Positions 51,459-60,617 of a stretch of 64,000 nt of DNA are shown here, piece by piece; position 1 is the stretch's first letter; the number at the start of each line of letters is the position of its first letter. Below the pieces are notes generated by a model that worked only from the letters and a program-made list of their open reading frames with translations, was not told the origin of the DNA and searched no databases. This DNA is from Streptomyces sp. NBC_00510 (GTDB taxonomy: Bacteria; Actinomycetota; Actinomycetes; Streptomycetales; Streptomycetaceae). A program made the position numbers and the translations under genes. The stretch covers positions 3,419,501 through 3,483,500 of the forward strand of contig CP107851.1 of the NCBI GenBank assembly GCA_036013505.1. The letters run 5' to 3'.

Positions 51459-52718
51459 GGCAAGGACCGGGAGCGCGCGGCCGATCCGGCCGCGATACGT
51501 GAGTGGAACGCCATCGCCACGGACGTCATCGGCACCAGCCTGGGCCCGACCCGGCCCTCGGGGCAGGCCGTCGTCTGGCACGGGTTCGTCTCGGTCGCCG
51601 TCTACAACGCCGTGGTCGGCATCGAGGGCCGCTACGCACCCTACAAGTGGCACGCCCGCGGGCCCGCCGGCGCGTCGCCGGAGGCGGCGGCCGTGACCGC
51701 CGCACACCACGTCCTGCTCTCCGACTTCCCCGCGTCCCGCACGCTGCTCGACACCGCGTACGCCGATTCCCTCGCCAGGATCCCCGACGGCAACGCCAAA
51801 CGGCAGGGCGTGGCCTTCGGGGCGCGAGCCGCCGACCGTGCCATCCAACTACGGCAAGGCGACGGCCGGTTCGCGACGGTGGAGTTCACCACCCCTCCGG
51901 CGCCGGGCGTCTGGCGGCCAACGCCGCCCGGGAACCTCCCGTTCATCGACACCTGGCTCGCCCGGCTGCGCCCGCTGCTGCTCGCCTCACCGTCCCAGTT
52001 CCGGCCCGGGCCGCCGCCCGCCCTGACCTCGGCCCGCTACGCCCGGGACGTGAACGAGGTGAGGACCATGGGCGCGCGGACGGGCTCGCCCCGGACCGCG
52101 CTGCAGACCGAGACCGCCCTGTTCTTCGGGGGCAACCTGGCCGTGCAGCTCCAGGCCGCGTTCCGCGACCACAGCGCCCGCCACCGCCTGGACATCGCCG
52201 ACACGGCCCGGCTGTTCGCCGCGGCGAACTCCGCCGCGACCGACGCCGTCATCACCGCGTGGGACGCCAAGCTCCACTACGGATCCTGGCGGCCGATCAC
52301 GGCCGTCCAACTGGCCGGCACCGACGGCAACCCGGCGACCGAGCCGGATCCGCAGTGGCAGCCGCTGCTCGTCACGCCACCGCACCCCGACCACATCAGC
52401 GGGCACGCCGCGGTCGCCGGCGCCGTGGCCCAGACCCTGACGGGGCTCTTCGGCACGACCCGCATCGACCTCACCTTCCCGTCCGACGCCACGGGCACCA
52501 CACGGCACTACGACGACGCCGTGCAGTTCAACCAGGACATGATCGACGCCCGTGTGTGGGCCGGCATCCACACCCGGACGGCGGACACCGAAGGCTGCCT
52601 CGCGGGAGCCCGCGTCGGCCTCTGGGCCCTCACGCACTACTTCCGGCCCCTCCGCCCGGCGCACCCCCACGCCTCCCGGCCGATCCCGCGCACGTGCCCG
52701 CAGCCTGAGGCGAGCTGA
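51321..52718 (+). CDS. Exported vanadium-dependent haloperoxidase / PAP2-like protein
   Basis: A 465-residue secreted protein with a 46-residue signal region (ending PAQAA). The phosphatase/haloperoxidase pocket is recognisable: KLHYGSWRP (Lys then RP, residues 317-325), HISGHA (residues 358-363) and RVWAGIHTRTAD (Arg411, His417). This order and the helical N-terminal half (AVVWHGFVSVAVYNAVVGIE) match bacterial vanadium-dependent haloperoxidase-type proteins. Most of these have unproven substrates and may be phosphatases. GAGGAG lies 7 nt before the ATG. A terminator hairpin follows. The leader duplication links its expression or export to the preceding gene. Confidence 0.82.
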   Translation: MSPADRTAPPSGRHSRWYGRLTGMVVSAALAATAVSAAALFPAQAAGKDRERAADPAAIREWNAIATDVIGTSLGPTRPSGQAVVWHGFVSVAVYNAVVGIEGRYAPYKWHARGPAGASPEAAAVTAAHHVLLSDFPASRTLLDTAYADSLARIPDGNAKRQGVAFGARAADRAIQLRQGDGRFATVEFTTPPAPGVWRPTPPGNLPFIDTWLARLRPLLLASPSQFRPGPPPALTSARYARDVNEVRTMGARTGSPRTALQTETALFFGGNLAVQLQAAFRDHSARHRLDIADTARLFAAANSAATDAVITAWDAKLHYGSWRPITAVQLAGTDGNPATEPDPQWQPLLVTPPHPDHISGHAAVAGAVAQTLTGLFGTTRIDLTFPSDATGTTRHYDDAVQFNQDMIDARVWAGIHTRTADTEGCLAGARVGLWALTHYFRPLRPAHPHASRPIPRTCPQPEAS

Positions 52719-52732
52719 CCCGCCCTCACCGT

Positions 52733-52770
52733 CGCGTGCCCTCCCGCCCGGCACCCGGGGAGGGCACGCG
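52733..52770 (+). terminator. Terminator hairpin after the haloperoxidase-like gene
   Basis: Perfect 13-bp stem (52733-52745 pairing 52758-52770), 12-nt loop, starting 15 bp past the stop codon. Confidence 0.8.
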
Positions 52771-53043
52771 GTCGCGAGAGCGCCGGGCCGGCCCGGTCAG
52801 TCCCACCAGAAGCTCCACATGCGCGCACGCGCCGACGGCCTCCCTTCCGGAGCGACGGCACGTACACAGTGTGCGCGCCGGGTGTGACACTGCCGTTGCC
52901 GGAACTGTGGATTCCGCCACAACCCGGGCGACCCTCCTGCTCCGAGCGGTTCCGGGCGCCGGACCGGCTCGGGCGGATGCCGCGCGGTGACTTGACTGTC
53001 CGTCACGCAGGGCCACGCGGGACGCGGGACGCGGTCCTGGACC
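52771..53043. other. Non-coding gap before the DUF6233-like gene
   Basis: No gene was recognised; open frames on both strands are Arg/Pro-rich and lack starts. It lies between two converging genes, so no promoter is required here. Confidence 0.5.
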
Positions 53044-53409
53044 TCACGGGGTGCGCTCCGATTCCGGGTGGCAGATCTCGCACGGCGCGACGTCCGGCAT
53101 GCCGAGGGCGACCTCGAACTCCTGCCGGTTCAGCCGCCCGCCCCCGGGCACGCGGCAGTCGTCGCGATGGAGGACGCCCCGGCCCGCACCGCCGCGCGGA
53201 TCGGGCACGCTCTGCAGCCGCCAGGCGGAGACGCGACCGCGCTTCCCGCCCCGAGTTCGCGGAACGGCGTCATCTCCGGCCTCCGCCCCGGCCACGACCA
53301 GGGAACCGGATTCCGCCTCCTGGATCTTGGCGTCGACTGCGGCGATCTGCATCTGCAGATAGAGGCGTATCACCCGCAGGCGCTGCGGATCCGGAGGAAG
53401 CTCGTACAC
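53044..53409 (-). CDS. Small hypothetical protein (DUF6233-like)
   Basis: A 121-residue protein starting with GTG. The N-terminal YELPPDPQRLRVIRLYLQMQ, with a helix VDAKIQEAE, and the C-terminal DDCRVPGGGRLNRQEFEVAL followed by CEICHPESE resemble a family abundant in Streptomyces that I recall as DUF6233. The C-terminal Cys pair (CEIC) plus an upstream His/Asp/Cys could bind a metal. Function is unknown; members are often scattered as multiple paralogues. It is transcribed toward the haloperoxidase-like gene, with a 188-bp gap to the divergent sulfurtransferase gene. Confidence 0.6.
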   Translation of the reverse strand: MYELPPDPQRLRVIRLYLQMQIAAVDAKIQEAESGSLVVAGAEAGDDAVPRTRGGKRGRVSAWRLQSVPDPRGGAGRGVLHRDDCRVPGGGRLNRQEFEVALGMPDVAPCEICHPESERTP

Positions 53410-53596
53410 ACGTTCGAGTGTAAGCGGCGGACCGACCGCCGACCAGCGTCACGGGCCGCCGCACCCTGCGACCGCCGTCACGACGAGCGGCGACGGCGCA
53501 GGTCAGGGAGGGGTGTCGGCCGTGGACCGCTCAGCGGCAGGCCGCCACACGCACGGCCGGCTTCCCGGCCCGGCCGGGCTGCGCCAGGATGGGCCG

Positions 53597-54436
53597 GTGA
53601 ACACGATCATCAGCGCCGCGGAGCTCGCCACCACCCTGCGCGACGGTACCGCCCCCGTGCTCCTGGACGTCCGCTACGAACGCGGAGGCCCGTCCGGGCT
53701 CGCGACGCACGAGGCGGGCCACATCGCGGGCGCGGTGTACGTCGACCTGGAGGCGGAAATCGTCGGACCGGCGGGCCCGGCCGGCCGGCATCCACTGCCG
53801 GACGCCGGGGTGTTCGCGGCCGCGATGCGGCGGGCCGGGGTGGGCAGGGGCAGCCGGGTCGTCGTCCACGACGGCGGCCAGGGCTGGGCCGCGGCACGGG
53901 CCTGGTGGACGCTGCGCTGGGCGGGCCACGACGACGTACGCGTGCTGGACGGCGGACTGCCCGCCTGGACGGCCGCCGGCGGCGGACTGACCACACGGGC
54001 CACCGCACCGGAGCCCGGCGACTTCGAGGCCGTACCGGGCGCGCTGCCGGTGCTGAGCGCCGACGACGCTGCGGCACTGGCCCGTACGGGGGTGCTGCTG
54101 GACGCGCGGGCGGCCGAGCGCTACCGGGGCGAGGTCGAGCCGCTGGATCCGGTGGGCGGTCACATCCCGGGGGCCGTGTCGGCTCCGACGTCCGGGAACG
54201 TCACCGCCGACGGCACCTTCCGTCCCGCCCGCGAACTGGCCGCCCGTTTCGCCGCCCTGGGGGTCACGGCGGACGGCGGCAGGGTCGGCGTGTACTGCGG
54301 TTCGGGGGTCTCGGCCGCGCAGCAGGTGCTGGCCCTGGCCGTCGCGGGGATCGACGCCGCGCTGTACGTCGGCTCGTGGAGCGAGTGGAGCGCCGACCCC
54401 GCCCGGCCCGTGGCGCCGGGGCCGCAGCCGGGCTGA
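53597..54436 (+). CDS. sseA: Two-domain sulfurtransferase (rhodanese / 3-mercaptopyruvate type)
   Basis: A 279-residue cytosolic enzyme with tandem rhodanese domains. The inactive N-terminal domain contains VLLDVRYERGGPSG and HIAGAVYVDLE. The catalytic C-terminal domain contains LLDARAAERYRGEVEPLD, HIPGAVSAPTSGN and the active-site loop YCGSGVSAAQQ with Cys234 as persulfide carrier. CGSGVS favours 3-mercaptopyruvate or thiosulfate as donor. GTG at 53597 was chosen because the longer frame upstream is Arg/Gly-rich and unlike the family. Its stop is 26 bp from the convergent cdsA stop. Confidence 0.87.
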   Translation: MNTIISAAELATTLRDGTAPVLLDVRYERGGPSGLATHEAGHIAGAVYVDLEAEIVGPAGPAGRHPLPDAGVFAAAMRRAGVGRGSRVVVHDGGQGWAAARAWWTLRWAGHDDVRVLDGGLPAWTAAGGGLTTRATAPEPGDFEAVPGALPVLSADDAAALARTGVLLDARAAERYRGEVEPLDPVGGHIPGAVSAPTSGNVTADGTFRPARELAARFAALGVTADGGRVGVYCGSGVSAAQQVLALAVAGIDAALYVGSWSEWSADPARPVAPGPQPG

Positions 54437-54462
54437 GCTGCTGACGGCCGGCTGCCCGGGGA

Positions 54463-55464
54463 TCAGCCCGAGCCGACGAAGACGACCAGCAGCAGCCACA
54501 CCACGGGGGCGGTCGGCAGCAGCGAGTCGAGGCGGTCCATGATGCCGCCGTGGCCGGGCAGCAGCTTGCCCATGTCCTTGATGCCGAGGTCCCGCTTGAT
54601 CATGGACTCGCCGAGGTCACCGAGGGTCGCGCTGGCGGCCACCGCGAGGCCCAGCAGCAGACCCTGCCACCACCGGCCGTCGTCGATCAGGAACTGCATG
54701 GACAGGGCGCCCGCCGCCATCGCGAAGGTGATCGCGCCGACCAGGCCCTCACGGGTCTTGCCGGGGCTGATGCGGGGAGCGAGCTTGTGCGTGCCGAAGC
54801 GCCAACCGACGGCGTAGGCACCGGTGTCGCTGATCACCGTGAGCAGCAGGAAGACGAAGACCCGCCACGGGCCGTCGCCCGCAGCGAGCATCATCACCAC
54901 GAACGTGGCCAGGAACGGCACGTAGAAGGCGGCGAACACGCCCGCCGTGACGTCGCGGAGGTAGTTCTCCGGAGGCTCCGTCATGCGCCACACCAGTACG
55001 GCGAGCGCGGTGAGCGCCATCGCCACCCACGCGCCCTCGGCACCGCGCACGTAGCCCGCGACGACCATGGCGGCGCCGCCGACGGCGAGCGGCACCAGGG
55101 GAGCCCGGATCTCCTTGCGTTCGGCCAGGCGCGAGGTGAGCTCCCACAGGCCCACCACGACCGCCGCGGCGACGACGCCCACGAAGACGGCCTTGACGAT
55201 GAAGAGCGAGGCGATGATGACGACCCCGAGGCCGACACCCACCCCTATCGCGGCGCGCAGGTTGCGCCCCGCGCTCTTCTTCGCCCGGCCGCCGTTCCCA
55301 CCCGCTGCCGAGGGCTGCGGCACGGAACGGTCGGGCCGGGCGGAGTGCCGCTCCGGTTCGGGGGCGTCGTCGCGGAACAAGGGGCCGCCCATCCGGGTGG
55401 CCCCTTCATCCTCGCCTCCCCAGGAACCGGCATGTGGCGAGGGCCCCCAAGAAGAGTCGTTCAC
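54463..55464 (-). CDS. cdsA: Phosphatidate cytidylyltransferase (CDP-diacylglycerol synthase)
   Basis: A 333-residue integral membrane enzyme converting phosphatidate and CTP to CDP-diacylglycerol for phospholipid synthesis. A charged 65-residue N-terminal tail precedes about eight hydrophobic segments. The CdsA signature is complete near the C-terminus: LGDLGESMIKRDLGIKDMGK then LLPGHGGIMDRLDSLL. It follows frr on the same strand (gap 115 bp) in the conserved rpsB-tsf-pyrH-frr-cdsA order. In many actinobacteria rlmN comes next; here 13 kb of accessory DNA separates them. Confidence 0.93.
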   Translation of the reverse strand: MNDSSWGPSPHAGSWGGEDEGATRMGGPLFRDDAPEPERHSARPDRSVPQPSAAGGNGGRAKKSAGRNLRAAIGVGVGLGVVIIASLFIVKAVFVGVVAAAVVVGLWELTSRLAERKEIRAPLVPLAVGGAAMVVAGYVRGAEGAWVAMALTALAVLVWRMTEPPENYLRDVTAGVFAAFYVPFLATFVVMMLAAGDGPWRVFVFLLLTVISDTGAYAVGWRFGTHKLAPRISPGKTREGLVGAITFAMAAGALSMQFLIDDGRWWQGLLLGLAVAASATLGDLGESMIKRDLGIKDMGKLLPGHGGIMDRLDSLLPTAPVVWLLLVVFVGSG

Positions 55465-55579
55465 GGAGTTTCGCCTCGCGTTTTCGTCCGGTCCGGGTCG
55501 GTCGGATGGGTGGTCGGGTGGATGGGTCGCTCAGCCGCGGGCCTGCCGAGCCGAGGATCCGGTCCGGCGGTGTGCCGGA

Positions 55580-56140
55580 TCAGACCTCCAGCAGCTCGGC
55601 TTCCTTGTGCTTGAGCAGCTCGTCGACCTGCGCCACGTACTTGTGGGTCGTGTCGTCGAGCTCCTTCTCCGCGCGGCGCACCTCGTCCTCGCCCGTCTCG
55701 CCGTCCTTGACGAGCTTGTCGAGGGTCTCCTTGGCCTTGCGGCGCACGCTGCGGATCGAGATCCGCGCGTCCTCCGCCTTGCCGCGGGCGACCTTGATGT
55801 ACTCCTTGCGCCGCTCCTCGGTGAGCTGCGGGAAGACCACCCGGATGATACGGCCGTCGTTGGTCGGGTTGACACCCAGGTCCGAGTCCCGGATCGCCTG
55901 CTCGATGTTGCGCAGCGCCGAGTTGTCGAACGGGGTGATCACGGCCATCCGTGCCTCGGGCACCGCGAAGGAGGCGAGCTGGTTGATCGGGGTCGGGGCG
56001 CCGTAGTAGTCCGCCACGATCTTGTTGAACATCGCCGGGTGGGCGCGGCCGGTGCGGATCGCGGCGAAGTCCTCCTTGGCGACGACGACGGCCTTCTCCA
56101 TCTTCTCCTCGGCTTCGAGGAGGGTCTCTTCAATCACCAT
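55580..56140 (-). CDS. frr: Ribosome recycling factor
   Basis: A 186-residue factor that with EF-G splits post-termination ribosomes. It begins [20 protein letters not shown] and shows the family motifs [27 protein letters not shown] and [20 protein letters not shown]. Length matches the usual 185. The ATG at 56140 was chosen over the longer frame (from 56224) on that basis. It lies 131 bp downstream of pyrH. Confidence 0.95.
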   Translation of the reverse strand: MVIEETLLEAEEKMEKAVVVAKEDFAAIRTGRAHPAMFNKIVADYYGAPTPINQLASFAVPEARMAVITPFDNSALRNIEQAIRDSDLGVNPTNDGRIIRVVFPQLTEERRKEYIKVARGKAEDARISIRSVRRKAKETLDKLVKDGETGEDEVRRAEKELDDTTHKYVAQVDELLKHKEAELLEV

Positions 56141-56271
56141 GTGCTCCTGGTATTCAGAAGGCAGAGCCTCGGCCCTTGCGCGCGTCTTTCCTGCACGGTG
56201 TCCGACCGGCAGCGTCTTGTCCATCCCCGTTCCGGGCGGATCGCAGGCCGGGTTGCGGCCGGCGCCGTCCG

Positions 56272-57036
56272 TCAGCGGGCACCCGTGTCGTTGACGAGCG
56301 TGCCGATCTTCTCACCCTTCACGGCCCGCGCGATGTTGCCCTCCGCGAGCAGCTCGAAGACGAGGATCGGGAGCTTGTTGTCCTGGCACAGCGTGATCGC
56401 CGTCAGGTCCGCGACGCGCAGGTCGCGGGCGATGACGTCGGCGTACTCCAGGGCGTCGAACATCACCGCGTCGGGGTTCGAGCGGGGGTCGGCGTCGTAG
56501 ACCCCGTCGACCCCGTTCTTGCCCATCAGCAGCGCCTCGGCGTGGATCTCCAGGGCGCGCTGCGCGGCGGTGGTGTCGGTGGAGAAGTACGGCATGCCCA
56601 TACCGGCGCCGAAGATCACCACACGGCCCTTCTCCAGGTGGCGCACGGCGCGCAACGGGATGTAGGGCTCTGCGACCTGGCCCATCGTGATCGCCGTCTG
56701 CACCCGCGACTGGATGCCCTCCTTCTCCAGGAAGTCCTGGAGGGCGAGGCAGTTCATGACCGTGCCGAGCATGCCCATGTAGTCGGAGCGGGCACGGTCC
56801 ATGCCGCGCTGCTGGAGCTGGGCACCGCGGAAGAAGTTGCCCCCGCCGATGACCACGGCGATCTCGTATCCGTCGCGGACGACGGCGGCGATCTCACGGG
56901 CCATCGTGTGCACGACGTCGGGGTCGACTCCGAGTCCCCCTCCGCCGGCGAAGGCCTCGCCGGAGAGCTTGAGCAGGTACCGGCCCTTGTGCGTGCTGCC
57001 GGTGGCGGTGGGTGCCTTGTCGGCGTCCTGTTCCAT
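56272..57036 (-). CDS. pyrH: UMP kinase
   Basis: A 254-residue bacterial-type UMP kinase phosphorylating UMP to UDP with ATP. Motifs: [80 protein letters not shown] and [16 protein letters not shown] at 57036 is preceded by GAGGAG 7 nt upstream; six further in-frame codons upstream contain that site, so they are not coding. A hairpin precedes the gene in the tsf-pyrH spacer. Confidence 0.95.
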   Translation of the reverse strand: MEQDADKAPTATGSTHKGRYLLKLSGEAFAGGGGLGVDPDVVHTMAREIAAVVRDGYEIAVVIGGGNFFRGAQLQQRGMDRARSDYMGMLGTVMNCLALQDFLEKEGIQSRVQTAITMGQVAEPYIPLRAVRHLEKGRVVIFGAGMGMPYFSTDTTAAQRALEIHAEALLMGKNGVDGVYDADPRSNPDAVMFDALEYADVIARDLRVADLTAITLCQDNKLPILVFELLAEGNIARAVKGEKIGTLVNDTGAR

Positions 57037-57063
57037 GGAGATCTCCTCGTACACGTACGAAGA

Positions 57064-57109
57064 AGGCCATTGCCGAGGGTCCGTGATGGTTCCCTGTGGG
57101 CAATGGCCT
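57064..57109 (-). promoter_or_regulatory. Hairpin in the tsf-pyrH spacer
   Basis: A perfect 11-bp inverted repeat aggccattgcc (57064-57074) pairs with 57099-57109 around a 24-nt loop. It lies between the tsf stop and the pyrH start and could be a terminator or attenuator that lowers pyrH expression relative to tsf. Confidence 0.6.
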
Positions 57110-57196
57110 CCTCGTCACAACTGCGGCCCGCCGGTGAGCGGCCGGCTGCGTACGACCCTAGCGGGGCCGTCGGTCAATCGCTTGCGCGGTGGTCGC

Positions 57197-58033
57197 TCAG
57201 ACGCCGACGCGGAAGCGGGCGAAGCGCTTCAGCGAGACGCCGGCCTCGTCCAGGACCTTCTGGACGGTCTTCTTGTTGTCCTTGGCGAAGGCCTGCTCGA
57301 GAACGACGTTCTCCTTGAAGAAGCCGTTGACGCGACCCTCGACGATCTTCGTCAGGGCGGCCTCGGGCTTGCCCTCCTCGCGGGCGGTGGCCTCGGCGAC
57401 ACGACGCTCGTTCTCGACGGTCTCGGCCGGCACCTCCTCGCGGGACAGGAAGGTGGGGGCGAAGGCGGCGATGTGCTGCGCGACGTCCTTGGCGACCTGG
57501 GCGTCGGCCTTGTCCAGCTCGACCAGGACACCGACCTGCGGGGGCAGGTCCGGGCTGGTGCGGTGCAGGTAGGAGGCGACGTAGCCGTCGGTGAACTGGG
57601 CGAAGCGGTCCAGGACGATCTTCTCGCCGAGGGTGGCGTTGGCCTCGTCGACGAAGGCCTGGACGGTCTGGCCGTCCTTGATCTCGGAGGCGAGCAGCGC
57701 CTCCAGGTCGGCCGGCTTGCTGGCGGCGACGTGGGCCGCGAGGGCGTCGGCGGCGGCGATGAACTTGTCGCCCTTGGCGACGAAGTCGGTCTCGCACTTG
57801 AGCTCGACGAGGACACCCTCGCTGTTGTCACCGGCGATCAGGGACACGACGGCGCCGTTGGAGGCGGAGCGGCCCTCGCGCTTGGTGACGCCCTTCTGGC
57901 CCTTGACGCGGAGGATCTCGACGGCCTTGTCCAGGTCGCCCTCGGCCTCCTCGAGCGCCTTCTTGCAGTCCATCATGCCCGCGGCGGTCAGCTCGCGGAG
58001 CTTCTTGACGTCGGCGGCGGTGAAGTTCGCCAT
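57197..58033 (-). CDS. tsf: Translation elongation factor Ts
   Basis: A 278-residue guanine-nucleotide exchange factor for EF-Tu. The N-terminal UBA-like domain [20 protein letters not shown] with [20 protein letters not shown] is diagnostic. It is followed by [20 protein letters not shown] and the C-terminal dimerisation region. It is 115 bp downstream of rpsB, with a terminator-like hairpin in the spacer. Confidence 0.97.
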   Translation of the reverse strand: MANFTAADVKKLRELTAAGMMDCKKALEEAEGDLDKAVEILRVKGQKGVTKREGRSASNGAVVSLIAGDNSEGVLVELKCETDFVAKGDKFIAAADALAAHVAASKPADLEALLASEIKDGQTVQAFVDEANATLGEKIVLDRFAQFTDGYVASYLHRTSPDLPPQVGVLVELDKADAQVAKDVAQHIAAFAPTFLSREEVPAETVENERRVAEATAREEGKPEAALTKIVEGRVNGFFKENVVLEQAFAKDNKKTVQKVLDEAGVSLKRFARFRVGV

Positions 58034-58092
58034 GGTCTGTCAGTCTCTTCTCGGAAGTCGGTGGATCCGGTGAGCGGTGGTTCTACGGACGA

Positions 58093-58118
58093 ACGGCGGG
58101 GGCCGGAGCCCCCGCCGT
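58093..58118 (-). terminator. Intergenic hairpin between rpsB and tsf
   Basis: Perfect 11-bp GC stem (58093-58103 pairing 58108-58118) with a 4-nt loop. It sits 31 bp past the rpsB stop and 60 bp before the tsf start, so it likely causes partial termination or mRNA processing. Confidence 0.7.
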
Positions 58119-58148
58119 CCTCACACGCATCGGAAGGCGGGCTGAGGC

Positions 58149-59081
58149 TCAGGCCTGCTCGGCGTCGGCGGCGGGCGCCTCGGCGGTCTCGGCGGCCGGA
58201 GCAGCCTCGGCGGCGGTCTCCTCGGCGGTCTCGGCCGGAGCGGCCTCCGCGGCGGGCGCCTCAGCGGACTCGGCGGCCGGAGCAGCCTCGGCGGCGGTCT
58301 CATCGGCCTTCGCCTTGTCGCCCTCGAGCAGCTCGCGCTCCCAGGCGGCCAGCGGCTCGCCCTCGGCCTTGTCACCGGCGGTGGCGGCACCGGAGCGGGC
58401 GATGAGGCCCTCGGCGACGGCATCGGCGATCACACGGGTCAGCAGGGTGACGGAGCGGATCGCGTCGTCGTTGCCCGGGATCTTGTAGTCGACCTCGTCG
58501 GGGTCGCAGTTGGTGTCGAGGATCGCGACGACCGGGATGCGGAGCTTGCGCGCCTCACCGACGGCGATGTGCTCCTTCTTGGTGTCCACGATCCAGACGG
58601 CGCTCGGCACCTTCTGCATCTCGCGGATGCCGCCCAGGGTCTTCTCCAGCTTCTCCTTCTCACGGGAGAGGACCAGGAGCTCCTTCTTGGTGAGGCCGGA
58701 GGCGGCCACGTCCTCGAAGTCGATCTCCTCGAGCTCCTTCAGGCGCTGCAGGCGCTTGTAGACGGTCGAGAAGTTGGTGAGCATGCCGCCCAGCCAGCGC
58801 TGGTTCACGTAGGGCATGCCGACGCGGGTCGCCTGCTCGGCGATGGCCTCCTGGGCCTGCTTCTTCGTACCGACGAAGAGGATGGTGCCGCCGTGTGCGA
58901 CGGTCTCCTTGACGAACTCGTAGGCGCGGTCGATGTACGACAGCGACTGGAGCAGGTCGATGATGTAGATGCCGTTGCGCTCGGTGAAGATGAAGCGCTT
59001 CATCTTCGGGTTCCAGCGGCGGGTCTGGTGCCCGAAGTGGACGCCGCTCTCCAGCAGCTCCCGCATCGTGACGACGGCCAT
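58149..59081 (-). CDS. rpsB: 30S ribosomal protein S2
   Basis: A 310-residue S2 protein. The start [20 protein letters not shown], the [11 protein letters not shown] segment and the signature [20 protein letters not shown] are clear. The last 60 or so residues form a repetitive Ala/Glu/Pro tail ([20 protein letters not shown] and a second copy), encoded by a duplicated DNA stretch around 58192-58290. Long acidic tails are seen on S2 of other actinomycetes. AGGAG lies 7 nt before the ATG at 59081; the in-frame upstream extension is not coding. Confidence 0.96.
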   Translation of the reverse strand: MAVVTMRELLESGVHFGHQTRRWNPKMKRFIFTERNGIYIIDLLQSLSYIDRAYEFVKETVAHGGTILFVGTKKQAQEAIAEQATRVGMPYVNQRWLGGMLTNFSTVYKRLQRLKELEEIDFEDVAASGLTKKELLVLSREKEKLEKTLGGIREMQKVPSAVWIVDTKKEHIAVGEARKLRIPVVAILDTNCDPDEVDYKIPGNDDAIRSVTLLTRVIADAVAEGLIARSGAATAGDKAEGEPLAAWERELLEGDKAKADETAAEAAPAAESAEAPAAEAAPAETAEETAAEAAPAAETAEAPAADAEQA

Positions 59082-59366
59082 GGCCGTACTCCTAGGGGTA
59101 CTCGGTTTTCGCGGTCGCCGGACGGCGGCCGCGCCTGACGCCCCGAACGCGCCGTGCCACGAGGGACCGAGGAGCGCGTCCACCGCTCGCTGTAGGGCGG
59201 TGGCGGGGCGTGCGAAGTCGACCCGGTGACCCGGATCGCCATGGAAAGTGTACGGGACCGCCGGAGCGGCGGGCGACATCGTGCCTGGGGGCGGGGGCCG
59301 TACGGGGTTGTCCACAGGCCGCTTCCATGATCAACCGGCGACGGCGGAACACGTCACCGTTGGACC
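59082..59366. promoter_or_regulatory. Divergent promoter region of rpsB and the M23 peptidase gene
   Basis: No coding sequence was recognised in 285 bp. On the minus strand TACACT (59247-59252) could be an rpsB -10 element, giving a leader of about 160 nt. The facing -35 is poor. On the plus strand no clear promoter was found, and only a weak ribosome binding site precedes the peptidase ATG. Confidence 0.35.
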
Positions 59367-60011
59367 ATGAGGACATACGCGGTGGTGGTGTTGGCGGTAC
59401 TGACGTGGCTCGGGCTCGTGCACCCGGTGGGGGCCGCTGCCCGGACGCCGGTCGTCCCGGGAGGCGAGGACGCGGACCGGGCCTGGCCTGTGGATCCGTC
59501 CGGCGGGGGCCGGCGACCGGTCGTGGAGCGGGGGTTCGATCCGCCGGCGGTGCCGTGGGCGGCGGGGCACCGTGGGGTGGACCTGCGCGCGGGGCCCGGC
59601 GCACCGGTGCGCGCGGCGGCGCCCGGCAGGGTGTCGTACACCGGTCAGGTGGCGGGGCGCGGGGTCGTGGCGATCGAGCTCACCGGCGGGCTGCGCATCA
59701 CGTACCAGCCGGTGCGGGCCTCGGTCGCGGTGGGCGACGAGGTCGGAGCGGGGCAGGAGGTGGGGGTGCTCACGGAAGGCCCGTGGCATTGCCCCGGCGG
59801 CTGCCTGCACTGGGGGCTGCTGCGCGGGGAGGTCTACCTCGACCCGCTGTCGCTGCTGCCGGACGGGCTGCTGCGCGGCGGGCCGTCACGACTCCTGCCG
59901 GTCTTCGGGGTGCCCTTGCCGGAAGGGGTGGCCGGAACGACGGCCGGAGCGATCGAGGCGGTCGGGAAGGTCCCGCCGGTCAGCCCAGGACGCCGCGCAG
60001 CGCCATGGTGA
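59367..60011 (+). CDS. Secreted M23-family peptidoglycan endopeptidase-like protein
   Basis: A 214-residue exported protein with a signal peptide (AVVVLAVLTWLGLVHPVGA, about residues 5-24) and an M23 (lysostaphin-type) domain. Zinc-site residues seen are H68 and D72 in HRGVDLRAGPGAPV and H148 in GCLHWGLLRG. The usual HxH motif is here CLH, with Cys146 in the first His position. The cysteine may be a ligand or may signal altered activity. VSYTGQVAGRGVVAIELTGG supports the fold. It faces rpsB divergently and overlaps the convergent TetR gene by 32 bp. Confidence 0.82.
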   Translation: MRTYAVVVLAVLTWLGLVHPVGAAARTPVVPGGEDADRAWPVDPSGGGRRPVVERGFDPPAVPWAAGHRGVDLRAGPGAPVRAAAPGRVSYTGQVAGRGVVAIELTGGLRITYQPVRASVAVGDEVGAGQEVGVLTEGPWHCPGGCLHWGLLRGEVYLDPLSLLPDGLLRGGPSRLLPVFGVPLPEGVAGTTAGAIEAVGKVPPVSPGRRAAPW

Positions 60012-60561
60012 CGGCCGCGTCGGCGATGGCGTCCGGCTCCTCGGCGGCACCGAGCTCGATCCGGCGGACCGCGGAGTCGACGATGCCCTGGAGCAGCATC
60101 GCGGTGAGCCTCGGCTCATGGTGGCCGAGCGCGGCGAGCGCCTCGACGACCATGGCGACCAGGCCGCCGTGGGCGGCGCGGATCTTCTCACGGGCGCCCG
60201 AGTCGAGTTCGCCCGCGGAGATCGCGACCACGGCCCGGTGCCGGCGGTCACCGACGAGCGTGAGCTGGCTGCGGACGTACGCCTCGATCTTGGCTTCGGC
60301 GGTGGGGGCGGCCTCCATGGCCGCCTCGACCTCGGCCGCCCAGACGGGGAAGTCGACGGCGCACAGCTCCTCGACGACTGCGGCCCGGGAGCGGAAGTAC
60401 TCGTAGACGGAGGACCGGGCGAGCCCGGTGCGCTCCGCGAGGGCGGGGAAGGTCAGGGCCTCCGTCCCGCCTTCGGAGAGCAGACTGCGCGCGGCGTCCA
60501 GCAGGGCGTCGCGCTGCATCGACCGGTGCTCGGCCACCGAGGCCGCTCGAATCTTGGGCAC
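59980..60561 (-). CDS. TetR/AcrR-family transcriptional regulator
   Basis: A 193-residue regulator with an N-terminal TetR HTH (ALLDAARSLLSEGGTEALTF then TGLARSSVYEYFRSRAAVVE, about residues 20-60) and a helical ligand-binding domain. GTG at 60561 gives the start VPKIRAASVAEHRSMQRDAL; no proper ribosome binding site is seen. It lies next to whiG with a 56-bp gap but is downstream of it on the same strand, so it may be co-transcribed. Its 3' end overlaps the peptidase gene. Ligand and targets are unknown. Confidence 0.85.
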   Translation of the reverse strand: MPKIRAASVAEHRSMQRDALLDAARSLLSEGGTEALTFPALAERTGLARSSVYEYFRSRAAVVEELCAVDFPVWAAEVEAAMEAAPTAEAKIEAYVRSQLTLVGDRRHRAVVAISAGELDSGAREKIRAAHGGLVAMVVEALAALGHHEPRLTAMLLQGIVDSAVRRIELGAAEEPDAIADAAVTMALRGVLG

Positions 60562-60617
60562 CTCACCACTGTACGGAAGCGGCGCGGCCGTCGGGCGCAC
60601 CCGTCGGCAAAGCGGCG

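Noticed and set aside
46786-54463. A third copy of the 40-bp attachment sequence marking a second element
   Set aside because: Scanned by eye between 46786 and cdsA; no further copy was found, so tandem insertions remain only a hypothesis.
58190-58300. GC-rich direct repeats in rpsB as a mobile or regulatory repeat
   Set aside because: They encode the Ala/Glu-rich C-terminal tail of S2 in frame and need no other explanation.
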